From positions 2,108,001-2,172,000 of the forward strand of contig NZ_LR134116.1 of NCBI RefSeq assembly GCF_900635455.1: 64,000 nt of DNA, read 5' to 3'. Position 1 is the stretch's first letter. Every line of letters starts with the position of its first letter. The notes beneath the pieces are model-generated. The model was given only the letters and a program-made list of their open reading frames with translations, had not been told where the DNA came from and made no database searches. Below are positions 55,018 to 64,000 of this stretch, piece by piece. This DNA is from Yersinia intermedia (GTDB lineage: Bacteria; Pseudomonadota; Gammaproteobacteria; Enterobacterales; Enterobacteriaceae). The position numbers and the translations under genes are program-made.

Positions 55018-57405
55018 ATGAAATTCAGTGAACTTTGGTTACGCGAATGGGTAAACCCAGCCATTAGTAGTGATGACCTGGCCCATCAAATTACTATGGC
55101 CGGTTTAGAAGTTGATGGTGTAGATGCGGTTGCAGGCGAATTTAATGGCGTCGTTATCGGTCACGTTGTCGAATGTGGTCAACATCCAAACGCAGATAAA
55201 CTGCGAGTAACCAAGATCGATGTAGGCGGTGACCGCTTGCTGGATATCGTTTGTGGTGCACCAAATTGTCGTCAGGGCTTGAAAGTCGCGGTTGCAACTG
55301 TTGGTGCAGTGTTGCCTGGTGATTTCAAAATCAAAGCTGCCAAATTGCGCGGTGAACCATCAGAAGGCATGCTGTGCTCGTTCTCTGAACTTGCTATTTC
55401 AGATGATCACGATGGTATTATCGAGCTGCCTGCTGATGCGCCTATCGGTGTCGATGTGCGTGAATATCTACATTTGGACGATAAAACCATTGAAATCAGT
55501 GTCACACCAAATCGTGCCGATTGTTTGGGCATTATCGGTGTAGCACGCGATGTAGCGGTCGTGAATCAATTGCCATTATCTGAACCGGACATGACACCTG
55601 TTGCGGCATTGATTCCCGATACATTCCCAATTCACGTAGAGGCGCCACAGGCTTGTCCGCGCTACTTGGGCCGTGTGGTTAAAGGGATTAACGTCAAAGC
55701 GGCGACACCATTATGGATGCGTGAGAAACTGCGCCGTTGTGGTATTCGCTCGATTGATCCGGTGGTAGATGTCACTAACTTCGTTTTATTAGAGTTAGGT
55801 CAGCCAATGCACGCGTTTGATCTGGACCGTATTGACGGTGGGATTATTGTCCGTCTGGCGGCTGAAGGTGAAGAATTAACACTGCTAGATGGCACAAAAG
55901 CCAAATTGAATGCAGATACGCTGGTCATTGCTGACCAACATAAGCCACTAGCAATGGCCGGTATCTTTGGCGGCGAGCACTCTGGCGTTAACGAAGAGAC
56001 CCGCAATGTTTTGCTGGAATCTGCCTTCTTCAACCCATTATCAATTACTGGTCGTGCACGTCGCCACGGCTTGCATACCGATGCCTCTCACCGCTACGAG
56101 CGCGGTGTTGATCCTGCGTTGCAGCATAAAGCGATGGAGCGAGCGACACGTCTGCTAATTGATATCTGTGGTGGTGAAGCAGGCCCGGTGATTGACGTGA
56201 CTGCGGCGGCAGAATTGCCAAAATGCGCCACAATCACGCTACACCGTGAGAAGCTGGACCGATTGATTGGTCATCACGTTCCTTCTGAGCAGGTGAGTGA
56301 CATTTTGCGCCGACTAGGCTGCCAGGTGACTGAACTTGGTTCTGATTGGCAGGCGGTGGCACCAAGCTGGCGTTTCGATATGGAAATCGAAGAAGATTTG
56401 GTGGAAGAAGTTGCCCGTATCTACGGCTATAACAATATCCCAGATGTGCCAGTTAAAGCTAATTTGGTGATGACTAAACACCGTGAAGCTGATTTGTCAC
56501 TGAAGCGTGTAAAAATGGCTTTAGTTGATCGAGGTTATCAGGAAGCAATTACTTACAGTTTTGTTGACCCGAAAGTACAGGCACTTCTGCATCCACAACA
56601 AGACGCGTTAATCTTGCCAAGCCCTATCTCGGTTGAGATGTCTGCCATGCGTTTGTCATTGTTGACCGGTTTACTGTCGGCGGTAGTTTATAACCAGAAT
56701 CGCCAGCAATCTCGCTTGCGTTTATTTGAGAGTGGCTTGCGCTTTGTACCTGATAGTACAGCAGATTTAGGCGTTAGACAGGATCTAATGCTGGCTGGTG
56801 TTATTGCTGGTCACCGTTACGATGAGCATTGGGATCTGGCGCGTCAGCCAATCGACTTCTATGATTTGAAAGGTGATCTGGAAGCAATTCTGGAACTTAC
56901 CGGCAAATTATCGGATGTTCAGTTCCGTGCACAAGCGCATCCTGCACTGCATCCTGGGCAGAGTGCTGCAATTTATTTATCAGGGGAACACATTGGTTTC
57001 ATTGGTGTAGTTCATCCTGAATTGGAACGTAAGCTGGATCTGAATGGTCGAACTGTGGTGTTTGAAGTGCAGTGGAACAGGCTTGCAGACCGCGCTGTGC
57101 CTCAGGCCAGCGAGATTTCACGCTTCCCAGCAAACCGCCGCGATATCGCTGTCGTAGTGGCTGAAAACGTTCCCGCAGAAGATATTTTGGCGGAGTGTAA
57201 GAAAGTTGGCGCAAATCAGGTAGTTGGCGTAAACTTGTTTGATGTGTACCGTGGCAAGGGCGTAGCAGAGGGCTATAAGAGTCTGGCTATTAGTCTGGTG
57301 TTGCAGGATACCGCACGTACACTGGAAGAAGAGGAGATCGCCGCTACCGTTGCAAGATGTGTAGAGGCGTTAAAACAGCGATTCCAAGCATCCTTGAGGG
57401 ATTGA
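55018..57405 (+). CDS. pheT: Phenylalanyl-tRNA synthetase beta subunit
   Basis: 795 residues from ATG 55018 ([17 protein letters not shown]), the E. coli length; a longer frame back to 54958 overlaps pheS and is not used. Domains in order: N-terminal tRNA-binding OB fold (about 40-150, [14 protein letters not shown]), B3/4 editing domain (about 210-390), B5 (about 400-470), catalytic-like core, and the C-terminal ferredoxin-like anticodon domain (from about 700, [13 protein letters not shown]). It lies 4 bases before ihfA, so ihfA is partly cotranscribed. Confidence 0.98.
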   Translation: MKFSELWLREWVNPAISSDDLAHQITMAGLEVDGVDAVAGEFNGVVIGHVVECGQHPNADKLRVTKIDVGGDRLLDIVCGAPNCRQGLKVAVATVGAVLPGDFKIKAAKLRGEPSEGMLCSFSELAISDDHDGIIELPADAPIGVDVREYLHLDDKTIEISVTPNRADCLGIIGVARDVAVVNQLPLSEPDMTPVAALIPDTFPIHVEAPQACPRYLGRVVKGINVKAATPLWMREKLRRCGIRSIDPVVDVTNFVLLELGQPMHAFDLDRIDGGIIVRLAAEGEELTLLDGTKAKLNADTLVIADQHKPLAMAGIFGGEHSGVNEETRNVLLESAFFNPLSITGRARRHGLHTDASHRYERGVDPALQHKAMERATRLLIDICGGEAGPVIDVTAAAELPKCATITLHREKLDRLIGHHVPSEQVSDILRRLGCQVTELGSDWQAVAPSWRFDMEIEEDLVEEVARIYGYNNIPDVPVKANLVMTKHREADLSLKRVKMALVDRGYQEAITYSFVDPKVQALLHPQQDALILPSPISVEMSAMRLSLLTGLLSAVVYNQNRQQSRLRLFESGLRFVPDSTADLGVRQDLMLAGVIAGHRYDEHWDLARQPIDFYDLKGDLEAILELTGKLSDVQFRAQAHPALHPGQSAAIYLSGEHIGFIGVVHPELERKLDLNGRTVVFEVQWNRLADRAVPQASEISRFPANRRDIAVVVAENVPAEDILAECKKVGANQVVGVNLFDVYRGKGVAEGYKSLAISLVLQDTARTLEEEEIAATVARCVEALKQRFQASLRD

Positions 57406-57409
57406 ACCT

Positions 57410-57706
57410 ATGGCGCTTACTAAAGCTGAAATGTCAGAACATCTGTTTGAAAAGCTAGGGCTTAGCAAACGAGATGCCAAAGATCTGGTTGAGTTATTCT
57501 TTGAGGAAGTACGTCGTGCTCTCGAGAATGGCGAACAGGTCAAACTGTCTGGCTTTGGCAATTTTGATCTGCGAGACAAGAACCAACGTCCGGGCCGTAA
57601 TCCGAAGACGGGTGAGGACATTCCTATTACGGCGCGCCGTGTGGTGACTTTCCGTCCAGGGCAAAAGCTAAAAAGCCGGGTAGAAGGTGCTACTCCAAAA
57701 GAGTGA
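57410..57706 (+). CDS. ihfA: Integration host factor alpha subunit
   Basis: 98-residue DNA-bending protein that dimerises with IHF-beta. Dimer core [35 protein letters not shown], then the DNA-inserting arm with the conserved Pro in [17 protein letters not shown]. Ends [11 protein letters not shown]. Gap to pheT only 4 bases; a terminator follows 14 bases after the stop. Position after pheST is universal in enterobacteria. Confidence 0.98.
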   Translation: MALTKAEMSEHLFEKLGLSKRDAKDLVELFFEEVRRALENGEQVKLSGFGNFDLRDKNQRPGRNPKTGEDIPITARRVVTFRPGQKLKSRVEGATPKE

Positions 57707-57719
57707 GTATCTACTCAAA

Positions 57720-57748
57720 CAAAAGGCCGCGTAAGCGGCCTTTTTCTT
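57720..57748 (+). terminator. Terminator after ihfA
   Basis: Stem AAAGGCCGC / GCGGCCTTT with a GTAA tetraloop, followed by TTCTT. End of the thrS-ihfA gene group. Confidence 0.9.
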
Positions 57749-58331
57749 ATTTGTAATTCATTGAAATATAATTATTTTATTAATGTCCACATGCTGACCG
57801 CGATTTAAGGTCTTGTTGTCCTTTTGCCATGTTCTAATAGCGAGCGTGCATTGTTCCAGACAAGAAAAAACCCCGCATTGTAGGGTTCATAGCTGTAGCT
57901 AGATCTCATCAGCGTTCTCCCCATTCTGCGTTGGGATGGATGACGCCATCTGAATTCGCCGAGAAATCTGTCGATTGCCAGAATATACAGCTAACCTGAA
58001 GCCAGTTATTCCTGATTATGACTGGATCATATTCGGTGTCAGGGTCATTAAGTGTTAGAAAAGTATTAATATATCAACATACTAACAGATAGTCGGTTTT
58101 TTGTTTTTGATAAAGTTTGATTGAATAAGATGATTGACTTTAGAACAGTACTTATTAAATTGATAGTAATGGTTCTATTAATTATTAACTAATAATTAGT
58201 GTCGATATTTAAATTAGCAAGAGAATGGTTTTTTTATTATGGAAACCTACGCTAGCATTCAATGATTTTTTCTAAATAAATTAGAGTATTCTTATTGAAT
58301 GCCAGTTTTATATTTATCTTATGGCTGTAAT
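57749..58331. other. 583-bp gap after ihfA
   Basis: AT-rich. On the minus strand it contains an open 54-codon frame without a usual start (58073 to 57909), followed by a 34-codon frame with a strong ribosome site (57909 to 57805), and a hairpin AACCC / GGGTT with T run at 57863-57887. These could be gene remnants or a small RNA 3' end; nothing firm can be assigned. In E. coli btuC follows ihfA directly, so this whole region to 59.4 kb is an insertion relative to that order. Confidence 0.4.
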
Positions 58332-58505
58332 TTAATGATATGGATGGTTATCGTAGTGCATTCTTGGACCGCCACCGCCACCGCCACCGCCACCGCCACC
58401 GCCACCGCCACCGCCACCGCCACCGCCATGCGGCGGGAATATACAGCAAGCTGATAATGTGGCGCTTAATATGATTACTGTCACCATTAATGCTATAGAC
58501 CGCAT
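58332..58505 (-). CDS. Small lipoprotein with a 20-residue polyglycine tract
   Basis: A 57-residue lipoprotein precursor. MRSIALMVTVIILSATLSAC is a typical lipoprotein signal with lipobox LSAC (acylated Cys20). After CIFPPH come 20 consecutive glycines (residues 27-46) and the C-terminus PRMHYDNHPYH, rich in His and Tyr. The glycines are encoded by ten perfect copies of a GGT-GGC hexamer. Start at 58505, with an AAGG / AGAG stretch 8-16 bases upstream. Not recognised as a named gene. Function unknown; the His-rich tail could bind metal, which is speculation. Confidence 0.7.
   Translation of the reverse strand: MRSIALMVTVIILSATLSACCIFPPHGGGGGGGGGGGGGGGGGGGGPRMHYDNHPYH
58368..58427. repeat. 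Hexanucleotide simple-sequence repeat, 10 copies
   Basis: Sixty bases of uninterrupted GCCACC (plus strand), in the coding region of the small lipoprotein. Slippage would change the glycine count in steps of two without breaking the frame. Confidence 0.95.
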
Positions 58506-58752
58506 TTTGTTTGCTCTGCCTTTTATTTACCAGTTAAGTTTATCATAATAATTTAATATGATGATTATTACTGTCAGATAAACGTTAAGACATGTTAGTA
58601 ATAGTGGTGAATAAAAATATCTGACATGTAAGATATGTATGGTTTTCGTAAGTGATATGAAGTGAAAGTGAAAAGGGTAGGTTGTCTGATAGAGGGTTTT
58701 TATTTTCACTGATATAAATTCATTAACTGCTAAATAATATATTTGGATGTGT

Positions 58753-59217
58753 ATGAAAAAATATCTGCTATTACTTGGGGCGTTGGCATTAATGCCACAG
58801 TTTGCACAGGCAGAGGTGTCACTTGATATCAATATCCCTGGCGTCAGCGTGCACTTAGGGGATCAGGACAATCGAGGTTATTACTGGGATGGCTACGATT
58901 GGCGCCCGCCGCAGTGGTGGCATGAACATCGTGGCGGTCATATTGGTGATCGTAATGAACGTGGCTATTATTGGGACGGTGGTCGTTGGCAGCACCCACA
59001 AACACAAGATGGTCGTAATCCGTTCCGTGGGCAGCAGCATGGGGATCAAAACCATAATGAGCGTGGCGAACATGCTAATTCGCCACAGCACAATAATGAT
59101 AATCGTGGGCGTGGTCAGTCGGCGAATGATGGACGCCAGCGTGCTGCTAAGCAAGGTGGGCCAAATAATGGCGGTGGTCAGCCACTCTATCCACCGCAAA
59201 ATAGTGGTCAACGCTAA
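58753..59217 (+). CDS. Secreted DUF2502-type protein with duplicated YYWDG motif
   Basis: A 154-residue exported protein: signal peptide MKKYLLLLGALALMPQFAQA, then SLDINIPGVSVHLGDQDNRGYYWDGYDW and a second GDRNERGYYWDGGRW copy 29 residues later. This YWDG-x2-W pattern is the mark of the DUF2502 (YpeC-like) family. The second half is low-complexity Asn/Gln/Gly/His/Arg. The ATG at 58753 is chosen over 58747 for a GGA spacing of six. Family function unknown; a cell-envelope role is inferred from export only. Confidence 0.78.
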   Translation: MKKYLLLLGALALMPQFAQAEVSLDINIPGVSVHLGDQDNRGYYWDGYDWRPPQWWHEHRGGHIGDRNERGYYWDGGRWQHPQTQDGRNPFRGQQHGDQNHNERGEHANSPQHNNDNRGRGQSANDGRQRAAKQGGPNNGGGQPLYPPQNSGQR

Positions 59218-59233
59218 CAGCAAATACGTGATG

Positions 59234-59278
59234 AACGCTAACTTTGCCTCTAAAATCAGCGGCTCAGTTAGCGTTTTC
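59234..59278 (+). terminator. Possible terminator after the DUF2502 gene
   Basis: AACGCTAAC / GTTAGCGTT arms with a 24-base loop that can pair internally, followed by TTCTC. The long loop lowers confidence. Confidence 0.45.
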
Positions 59279-59418
59279 TCCCAGTAAACGTCTTATTCTT
59301 CATGCAAAACTTCCCCTTGCCGCGTTAACCCCCTACTATCAGTGCCTGGCGATGGGCATCAGGCCTAATCTTTATGAGACATCTTCAGGTTTATCCTGAT
59401 ACAGCGGCCGAGGATGTA

Positions 59419-60426
59419 ATGCAGACCAGTCAGTTATTTACCTCACTTCAACAGCGGCAACAACAGCGGGATTACCGTTACCTTAAAGGGTTGGTTATTA
59501 TACTTTTTTTGGCTCTGATAGTCAGTTTGTGTGCTGGCGATACTTGGATTTGGCCTCGCCAGTGGTTCAGCGAGCGTGGGCAGTTGTTCGTCTGGCAGTT
59601 GCGCTTGCCCCGGAGCTTAGCCGTGATGATGGTGGGTGCAAGTCTTGCGGTATCGGGTGCTGTAATGCAGGCACTGTTTGAAAATCCATTAGCTGAACCC
59701 GGTTTGTTGGGAGTGGCGAATGGGGCCGGCGTTGCATTGGTTATGGCGGTATTGCTAGGGCACGGATTGTTGCCTATCTGGTTTTTAAGTGGCTGTGCCA
59801 TAGCCGGAGCCTTACTGATGACGGTGCTGCTACTAGGCTTTGCACGCAGGCGCTTATTAACTAATGCTCGTTTGTTACTGGTCGGTGTCGCATTGGGGAT
59901 CGTGTGCAGTGCGGTGATGACATGGGCTGTCTATTTTAGCACTAGCCTGGATTTACGGCAGTTGATGTATTGGATGATGGGGGGATTTAGCGGCATAGAT
60001 TGGCGACAGCAGGGATTAGTCGTGGCACTGTTGCCGATAGTTGTATGGCTATGTTGTCAGGGCCGAGTGCTCAACTTTATGTCATTGGGTGAGCAGCAAG
60101 CAAGGCAGTTGGGAATCCCTCTCCATTTGTGGCGGAACTTATTAGTGCTGGCTATCGGTTTGCTGGTTGGCATCAGCGTTGCCCTAGCGGGTGTTATCAG
60201 TTTTATTGGCTTGGTAATCCCCCATATCTTGCGGTTGACGGGCTTAACCGACCAACGCCGCCTACTAACCGGATGTGCATTGGCTGGCGGCGGAATACTG
60301 TTGTTTGCTGATGTTATCGCGCGTATAGCGTTATTCTCGGCGGAACTGCCAATTGGTGTGGTAACAGCAACCTTAGGTTCGCCATTATTTATCTGGTTGC
60401 TGACACGAGTGAAAAGTGTAAAGTGA
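59419..60426 (+). CDS. btuC: Vitamin B12 ABC transporter permease BtuC
   Basis: BtuC forms the inner-membrane pore for cobalamin with BtuD and BtuF. ATG at 59419, five bases after GAGG, gives 335 residues (E. coli 326); the frame upstream to 59374 lacks a site. Ten TM helices are expected. Conserved blocks: [39 protein letters not shown] near residue 60, [19 protein letters not shown] near 193, and the coupling loop [26 protein letters not shown] near 258. btuE and btuD follow. Confidence 0.96.
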   Translation: MQTSQLFTSLQQRQQQRDYRYLKGLVIILFLALIVSLCAGDTWIWPRQWFSERGQLFVWQLRLPRSLAVMMVGASLAVSGAVMQALFENPLAEPGLLGVANGAGVALVMAVLLGHGLLPIWFLSGCAIAGALLMTVLLLGFARRRLLTNARLLLVGVALGIVCSAVMTWAVYFSTSLDLRQLMYWMMGGFSGIDWRQQGLVVALLPIVVWLCCQGRVLNFMSLGEQQARQLGIPLHLWRNLLVLAIGLLVGISVALAGVISFIGLVIPHILRLTGLTDQRRLLTGCALAGGGILLFADVIARIALFSAELPIGVVTATLGSPLFIWLLTRVKSVK

Positions 60427-60496
60427 TCGGCCTTACACCTATTTTATCTTCTTGTAAGTTCACCTGTATAACATCGCTGAATAAGGATCCTTCCTG

Positions 60497-61051
60497 ATGA
60501 GTAATCCAATTTATTCCATCCCTGTTAAAACCATTGAAAGTGAATCTATTCTGCTGGAAAAGTATAAGGGCTCAGTTCTATTGGTCGTTAATGTGGCTTC
60601 TCAATGTGGTCTGACTAAGCAGTATGAAGGGCTTGAAAACCTTTATAAAACATATCATCAGCAAGGTTTTGAAGTTTTAGGGTTTCCGAGTAATGAGTTT
60701 GCGGGGCAAGAACCGGGCAGTGATGAAGAGATACAAGCCTTCTGCCGAGGCACATTTGGGGTTGAGTTTCCGATGTTTAGTAAAATTGAGGTCAATGGTT
60801 CGCAACGACACCCTTTATACCAGCAATTGATTGCGGCTAAATCTGTTGCAGTAAAACCGGCAGGGAGCGAGTTTTATCAACGCTTAGCCAGTAAAGGGCG
60901 TGAACCAAAGCAACCAGGTGATATTCTGCGGAATTTTGAGAAATTCTTGATTAGTCGCGAGGGTGTCGTACTTGAACGTTTTGCTCCCGATATGACACCA
61001 GAAGATCCGATTCTAATCGGTGCAATGACTCAAGCGTTAGCCAACAACTAA
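60497..61051 (+). CDS. btuE: Glutathione/thioredoxin peroxidase BtuE
   Basis: A glutathione-peroxidase-like enzyme that reduces peroxides; it sits in the btu operon but is not needed for B12 uptake. 184 residues (E. coli 183). Active-site Cys in VNVASQCGLTKQYEGLE at about 36 (Cys in place of selenocysteine), Gln in FPSNEFAGQEPGSDEEI near 75 and the Trp/Asn region replaced by ILRNFEKFLISREG near 145. AAGGATCC lies before the ATG. It is 70 bases after btuC. Confidence 0.95.
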   Translation: MSNPIYSIPVKTIESESILLEKYKGSVLLVVNVASQCGLTKQYEGLENLYKTYHQQGFEVLGFPSNEFAGQEPGSDEEIQAFCRGTFGVEFPMFSKIEVNGSQRHPLYQQLIAAKSVAVKPAGSEFYQRLASKGREPKQPGDILRNFEKFLISREGVVLERFAPDMTPEDPILIGAMTQALANN

Positions 61052-61074
61052 TTTCCGACAACAGGTTTATTTTG

Positions 61075-61833
61075 ATGCTATTGCAACTCAGCAATGTCAA
61101 TGTAGAAACACGCCTTGCCCCTTTTTCTGCTGAAGTGGCTGCCGGGTTGCAAATTCATCTGATAGGCCCAAATGGGGCAGGGAAAAGTACCTTGTTGGCG
61201 GCTTTGGCGGGCTTGCTGCCTGCGCATGGGGATATTTTACTGGCAGGGCAGCCGCTGACCCTTTATGCAGGGCATGACTTGGCCCGTTCACGAGGTTATC
61301 TAAGTCAACAGCAATCAGCCCTGACTTTAATGCCCGTTTTCCAATATCTCGCGCTTTACCAGCCTGTCGGCGCTGCACCAGATGCGGTAGCTGCAACGAT
61401 TGGCTATCTCTGTCAAAAATTGCGCTTAACCGACAAATTGCCAAGAATGCTATCACAGCTTTCAGGTGGTGAGTGGCAGCGCGTTCGGTTGGCGGCAGTA
61501 TTCCTGCAAGTTTGGCCGGATATCAATTCTGACAGCAAACTGTTATTACTCGATGAACCCTATACCGGACTCGATGTGGCGCAAAAAGTGGCGCTAGATG
61601 GGCTACTTGCTGAGTTTTGTGCGGCTGGGCGCAGCGCTATCATCAGTGCTCATGACCTTAACCATACTTTACAACAGGCCGATCAGGTTTGGTTGATGTC
61701 TAAAGGGAGCGTGCTTGCGCAGGGGGGGGCTAAACAGGTAATGGAGGCAAATATTCTGTCTGACGTATTTGAAGTGGACTTTCAAATTCACAGCTTTGAG
61801 CTTCAGAATTGGATTGTTACAAAAAGCATGTGA
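61075..61833 (+). CDS. btuD: Vitamin B12 ABC transporter ATPase BtuD
   Basis: ATPase for cobalamin import. ATG at 61075 gives 252 residues (E. coli 249). Walker A GPNGAGKST at about 35-43, Q-loop GYLSQQQSAL, signature LSGGEWQRVRLAAV near 130 (the GGEW variant is a BtuD hallmark), Walker B LLLLDEPYTGLD near 162, H-loop SAHDLNHT near 195. It is 23 bases after btuE and ends the operon. Confidence 0.95.
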   Translation: MLLQLSNVNVETRLAPFSAEVAAGLQIHLIGPNGAGKSTLLAALAGLLPAHGDILLAGQPLTLYAGHDLARSRGYLSQQQSALTLMPVFQYLALYQPVGAAPDAVAATIGYLCQKLRLTDKLPRMLSQLSGGEWQRVRLAAVFLQVWPDINSDSKLLLLDEPYTGLDVAQKVALDGLLAEFCAAGRSAIISAHDLNHTLQQADQVWLMSKGSVLAQGGAKQVMEANILSDVFEVDFQIHSFELQNWIVTKSM

Positions 61834-62204
61834 CGCTTACATCTATTTATCAAGTTCTATTGGTAGTTGGAAATTAATTCCCTGCACTTTTAATTCACAT
61901 TTCTATTATCTGCGGCGTTTACTTCTCACCTTACACGGATAAAGTCAATTAAATCATAAGCTTTGTACATTCTGTAGGGTTTTGTGTCAGTTGTTTTATT
62001 TTAAGATAAAAATCACTTCACGCTCGGTGATGGTGACCTTTCTGATGATCTCTGAGATAAAAAAGACAGTCTTAAGGTTTATTTAAGGTTAATGGACTAA
62101 AGTTGAGCTAGAAAACCATGCGTTTATCTGATTGACGTTTAGTTTTCGTTAACTTGCGTGGGCATATAGTTGCCGATAGCTCTAGTGTCCTAAGGGATTA
62201 TTTA
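61834..62204. other. btuD-arnB intergenic region
   Basis: 371 bp, AT-rich. No clear btuD terminator was seen. The 3' half holds the PmrA- and PhoP-type boxes and the arnB ribosome site AAGGGA (62192-62197). Confidence 0.5.
62071..62092 (+). promoter_or_regulatory. Overlapping PmrA and PhoP boxes upstream of arnB
   Basis: CTTAAG-GTTTA-TTTAAG (62071-62087) fits the PmrA consensus YTTAAK-N5-YTTAAK. Shifted by five bases, GGTTTA-TTTAA-GGTTAA (62076-62092) fits the PhoP direct repeat (G/T)GTTTA-N5-(G/T)GTTTA with one change. Both lie about 115-130 bases before the arnB start. Direct control of this operon by both PmrA and PhoP is described for Y. pestis. Confidence 0.75.
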
Positions 62205-63359
62205 ATGCAGAATTTTTTACCTTTCTCACGCCCGTCGATTGGTACGGAAGAAATTAATTCGGTCGTAAATGTATTAGGTTCAGGTTGGATAACCACCGGA
62301 CCGCAGAATCAGCAATTAGAGGCTAATTTTTGTGATGCGTTTGGTTGCAAACATGCCATTGCTGTCTGTTCGGCTACGGCGGGAATGCATATCACCTTGA
62401 TGGCCTTGGGTATTGGCCCAGGGGATGAAGTTATCACCCCGTCCCAAACGTGGGTTTCTACTCTCAATATGATTGTGTTACTGGGCGCTGAGCCGGTAAT
62501 GATTGATGTTGATCGCGACACTTTAATGGTAAATGCTGCGGATGTTGAAGCAGCTATCACCGCAAAAACCAAAGCCATTATCCCAGTACATTATGCAGGC
62601 GCTCCCTGTGATCTTGATGCTTTGCGTTTAGTTGCTCAGCGTCGAGGTATCCCACTGATTGAAGATGCGGCCCACGCTGCGGGCACCCGCTATGGGAATC
62701 AATGGGTCGGAGAGAAGGGCACAGCCATTTTTTCTTTCCATGCCATTAAAAACATGACTTGTGCTGAAGGCGGTTTAATTGCCACCGACGATGATGAGCT
62801 AGCCGACAAAGTACGGCAACTTAAGTTTCATGGCTTGGGGGTGGATGCTTTTGATCGACAGCTACAAGGGCGCAGCCCACAGGCCGAAGTCATAGTGCCT
62901 GGCTATAAATATAACTTATCTGATATTCACGCAGCGATTGCTGTAGTGCAACTCAAACGTTTACCTGAAATCAATGCTCGCCGCCAAGAATTAGTCACTC
63001 AATATTATAAGGCATTGAATGACTCGCCCTTGCAACCCCTTGCTGTTCCCGGCTACGCCCATCAGCACGCATGGCACCTGTTTATGGTGCGCGTTGATGA
63101 ACAGCGCTGTGGAATTAGTCGAGACTCTCTGATGGAGCGGTTGAAAGCGTTAGGTATTGGTACTGGCCTTCATTTTCGCGCAGCGCACACTCAAAAGTAT
63201 TATCGCGAGCGTTATCCGAACCTGAACTTACCCAATACCGAGTGGAATTCCGCCAGATTATGCACATTGCCCCTTTTCCCCGACATGCTGGACAGTGATG
63301 TTGAGCGGGTGGTTGATGCATTGGCAACTATTATAGGGCCGCACCGTGTTTCAAAATGA
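62205..63359 (+). CDS. arnB: UDP-4-amino-4-deoxy-L-arabinose aminotransferase ArnB
   Basis: A PLP enzyme making UDP-L-Ara4N for lipid A modification and polymyxin resistance. Start ATG 62205, seven bases after AAGGGA, gives 384 residues; the frame upstream to 62154 is unsupported. DegT/DnrJ/EryC1 fold: [14 protein letters not shown] near residue 28, [34 protein letters not shown] near 58-90, EDAAHAAGT near 160, and the PLP lysine in [13 protein letters not shown] near 186. It overlaps arnC by 14 bases. Confidence 0.96.
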   Translation: MQNFLPFSRPSIGTEEINSVVNVLGSGWITTGPQNQQLEANFCDAFGCKHAIAVCSATAGMHITLMALGIGPGDEVITPSQTWVSTLNMIVLLGAEPVMIDVDRDTLMVNAADVEAAITAKTKAIIPVHYAGAPCDLDALRLVAQRRGIPLIEDAAHAAGTRYGNQWVGEKGTAIFSFHAIKNMTCAEGGLIATDDDELADKVRQLKFHGLGVDAFDRQLQGRSPQAEVIVPGYKYNLSDIHAAIAVVQLKRLPEINARRQELVTQYYKALNDSPLQPLAVPGYAHQHAWHLFMVRVDEQRCGISRDSLMERLKALGIGTGLHFRAAHTQKYYRERYPNLNLPNTEWNSARLCTLPLFPDMLDSDVERVVDALATIIGPHRVSK

Positions 63360-64000
63360 AGAAATCAAAAAAGTATCAATAGTTATCCCTGTTTATAACG
63401 AGCAAGAGAGCTTGCCAGCATTAATAGAGAGGACATCGGCTGCCTGTAAGTTACTCACCCAAGCTTATGAAATTATTTTGGTTGATGATGGGAGCAGTGA
63501 TAGTTCTGCTGAAATGCTGACAGCAGCAGCGAACGAACCAGAAAGCTGCATAATCGCAGTTTTGCTGAATCGTAATTATGGTCAGCATTCTGCCATTATG
63601 GCTGGATTCAATCAGGCTAGCGGTGATTTGGTTATTACACTTGATGCTGATCTGCAAAACCCGCCAGAGGAAATTCCGCGGCTAGTTAGTGTGGCCGAAG
63701 AGGGTTACGACGTCGTCGGTACGGTGCGCGCTAACCGGCAGGATTCACTGTTTCGCAAAACAGCCTCCCGTTTAATTAATTTAATGATTCAGCGGGCTAC
63801 AGGAAAGTCGATGGGTGATTACGGCTGCATGTTGCGGGCTTATCGTCGCCATATCGTAGAGGCGATGTTACACTGTCACGAACGCAGTACATTTATCCCT
63901 ATCCTGGCAAATACCTTTGCTCGCCGTACCACTGAAATTACTGTGCACCACGCAGAGCGCGAGTTCGGTGACTCAAAATACAGTCTGATGAAACTCATCA
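63346..64000 (+). CDS. arnC: Undecaprenyl-phosphate 4-deoxy-4-formamido-L-arabinose transferase ArnC, 5' part
   Basis: First 218 residues of ArnC, which moves formamido-arabinose to undecaprenyl phosphate at the inner membrane. The GTG start at 63346 ([21 protein letters not shown]) overlaps the arnB end. GT2 motifs: [15 protein letters not shown] near residue 10, ILVDDGSSD near 43, [14 protein letters not shown] near 94 (DxD), and [20 protein letters not shown] near 158. The C-terminal TM region lies beyond the window. The start is GTG and the frame is open to the window end. Confidence 0.93.
   Translation, partial: MFQNEEIKKVSIVIPVYNEQESLPALIERTSAACKLLTQAYEIILVDDGSSDSSAEMLTAAANEPESCIIAVLLNRNYGQHSAIMAGFNQASGDLVITLDADLQNPPEEIPRLVSVAEEGYDVVGTVRANRQDSLFRKTASRLINLMIQRATGKSMGDYGCMLRAYRRHIVEAMLHCHERSTFIPILANTFARRTTEITVHHAEREFGDSKYSLMKLI

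Noticed and set aside
58855..59223. 122-codon frame antisense to the DUF2502 gene
   Set aside because: Shadow of a low-complexity coding sequence (Ile/Thr-rich translation), no start signal.

Overview
The window is enterobacterial chromosome, almost certainly Yersinia (species not resolved). The evidence is a complete yfeABCD iron/manganese transporter with a Fur box, an ogl/pelW/togMNAB/kdgM/kdgF pectin-degradation regulon, two ERIC-type repeats, an arn operon with overlapping PmrA- and PhoP-like sites, and E. coli-like housekeeping blocks (proQ-prc-htpX-yebQ-ogl/kdgR, thrS-infC-rpmI-rplT-pheMST-ihfA, btuCED). No tRNA, rRNA, CRISPR array, prophage or complete insertion sequence was seen.

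Layout. 1-5.8 kb: the 3' end of msrC, then proQ, prc, htpX and yebQ. 6.0-8.2 kb: ogl and its regulator gene kdgR. 8.5-11.7 kb: amiD, tcyP and the SOS-type gene ydjM. 12-21.6 kb: the pectin uptake and catabolism block. It holds the porin KdgM, the ABC importer TogMNAB, the cytoplasmic PL2 lyase PelW, the keturonate enzymes KduD and KduI, and KdgF. KdgR-type palindromes (GAAAC-N3-GTTTC and variants) precede ogl, kdgM, pelW-tog and kduI/kdgF. Together these genes import oligogalacturonides, cleave them to unsaturated monomers and route them toward 2-keto-3-deoxygluconate. 21.7-31 kb: yniC and yniB, then a propionyl/methylmalonyl-CoA (Sbm) operon scpA-meaB-scpB-scpC with its LysR neighbour, then yniA. 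The E. coli order ydjM-yniC-yniB-yniA is kept but interrupted by the pectin and scp blocks.

31.4-37.8 kb: yfeABCD, the lytic transglycosylase emtA, marC and three small poorly known genes. 38.2-48.7 kb: a carbohydrate cluster related to the E. coli yia/sgb system (2,3-diketo-L-gulonate / L-xylulose catabolism: yiaK, lyxK, sgbH, sgbU). It has a ribose-type ABC importer plus an SMP-30 lactonase where E. coli has a TRAP transporter, and an IclR-family regulator. Two of its promoters share a nearly identical 28-bp operator candidate, and each has a second inverted repeat at the same 84-bp distance. This is the least described part of the window.

48.9-57.7 kb: a DUF554 membrane protein, a KTSC protein, then the translation operon. 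That operon shows the thrS autoregulatory hairpin, the AUU start of infC, the PheM leader peptide and attenuator, and an ERIC element inserted between the attenuator and pheS. 57.7-64 kb: a small lipoprotein with 20 consecutive glycines encoded by a perfect hexanucleotide repeat, a secreted DUF2502 protein, btuC-btuE-btuD, and the start of the arn lipid A modification operon (arnB, arnC cut by the window end).
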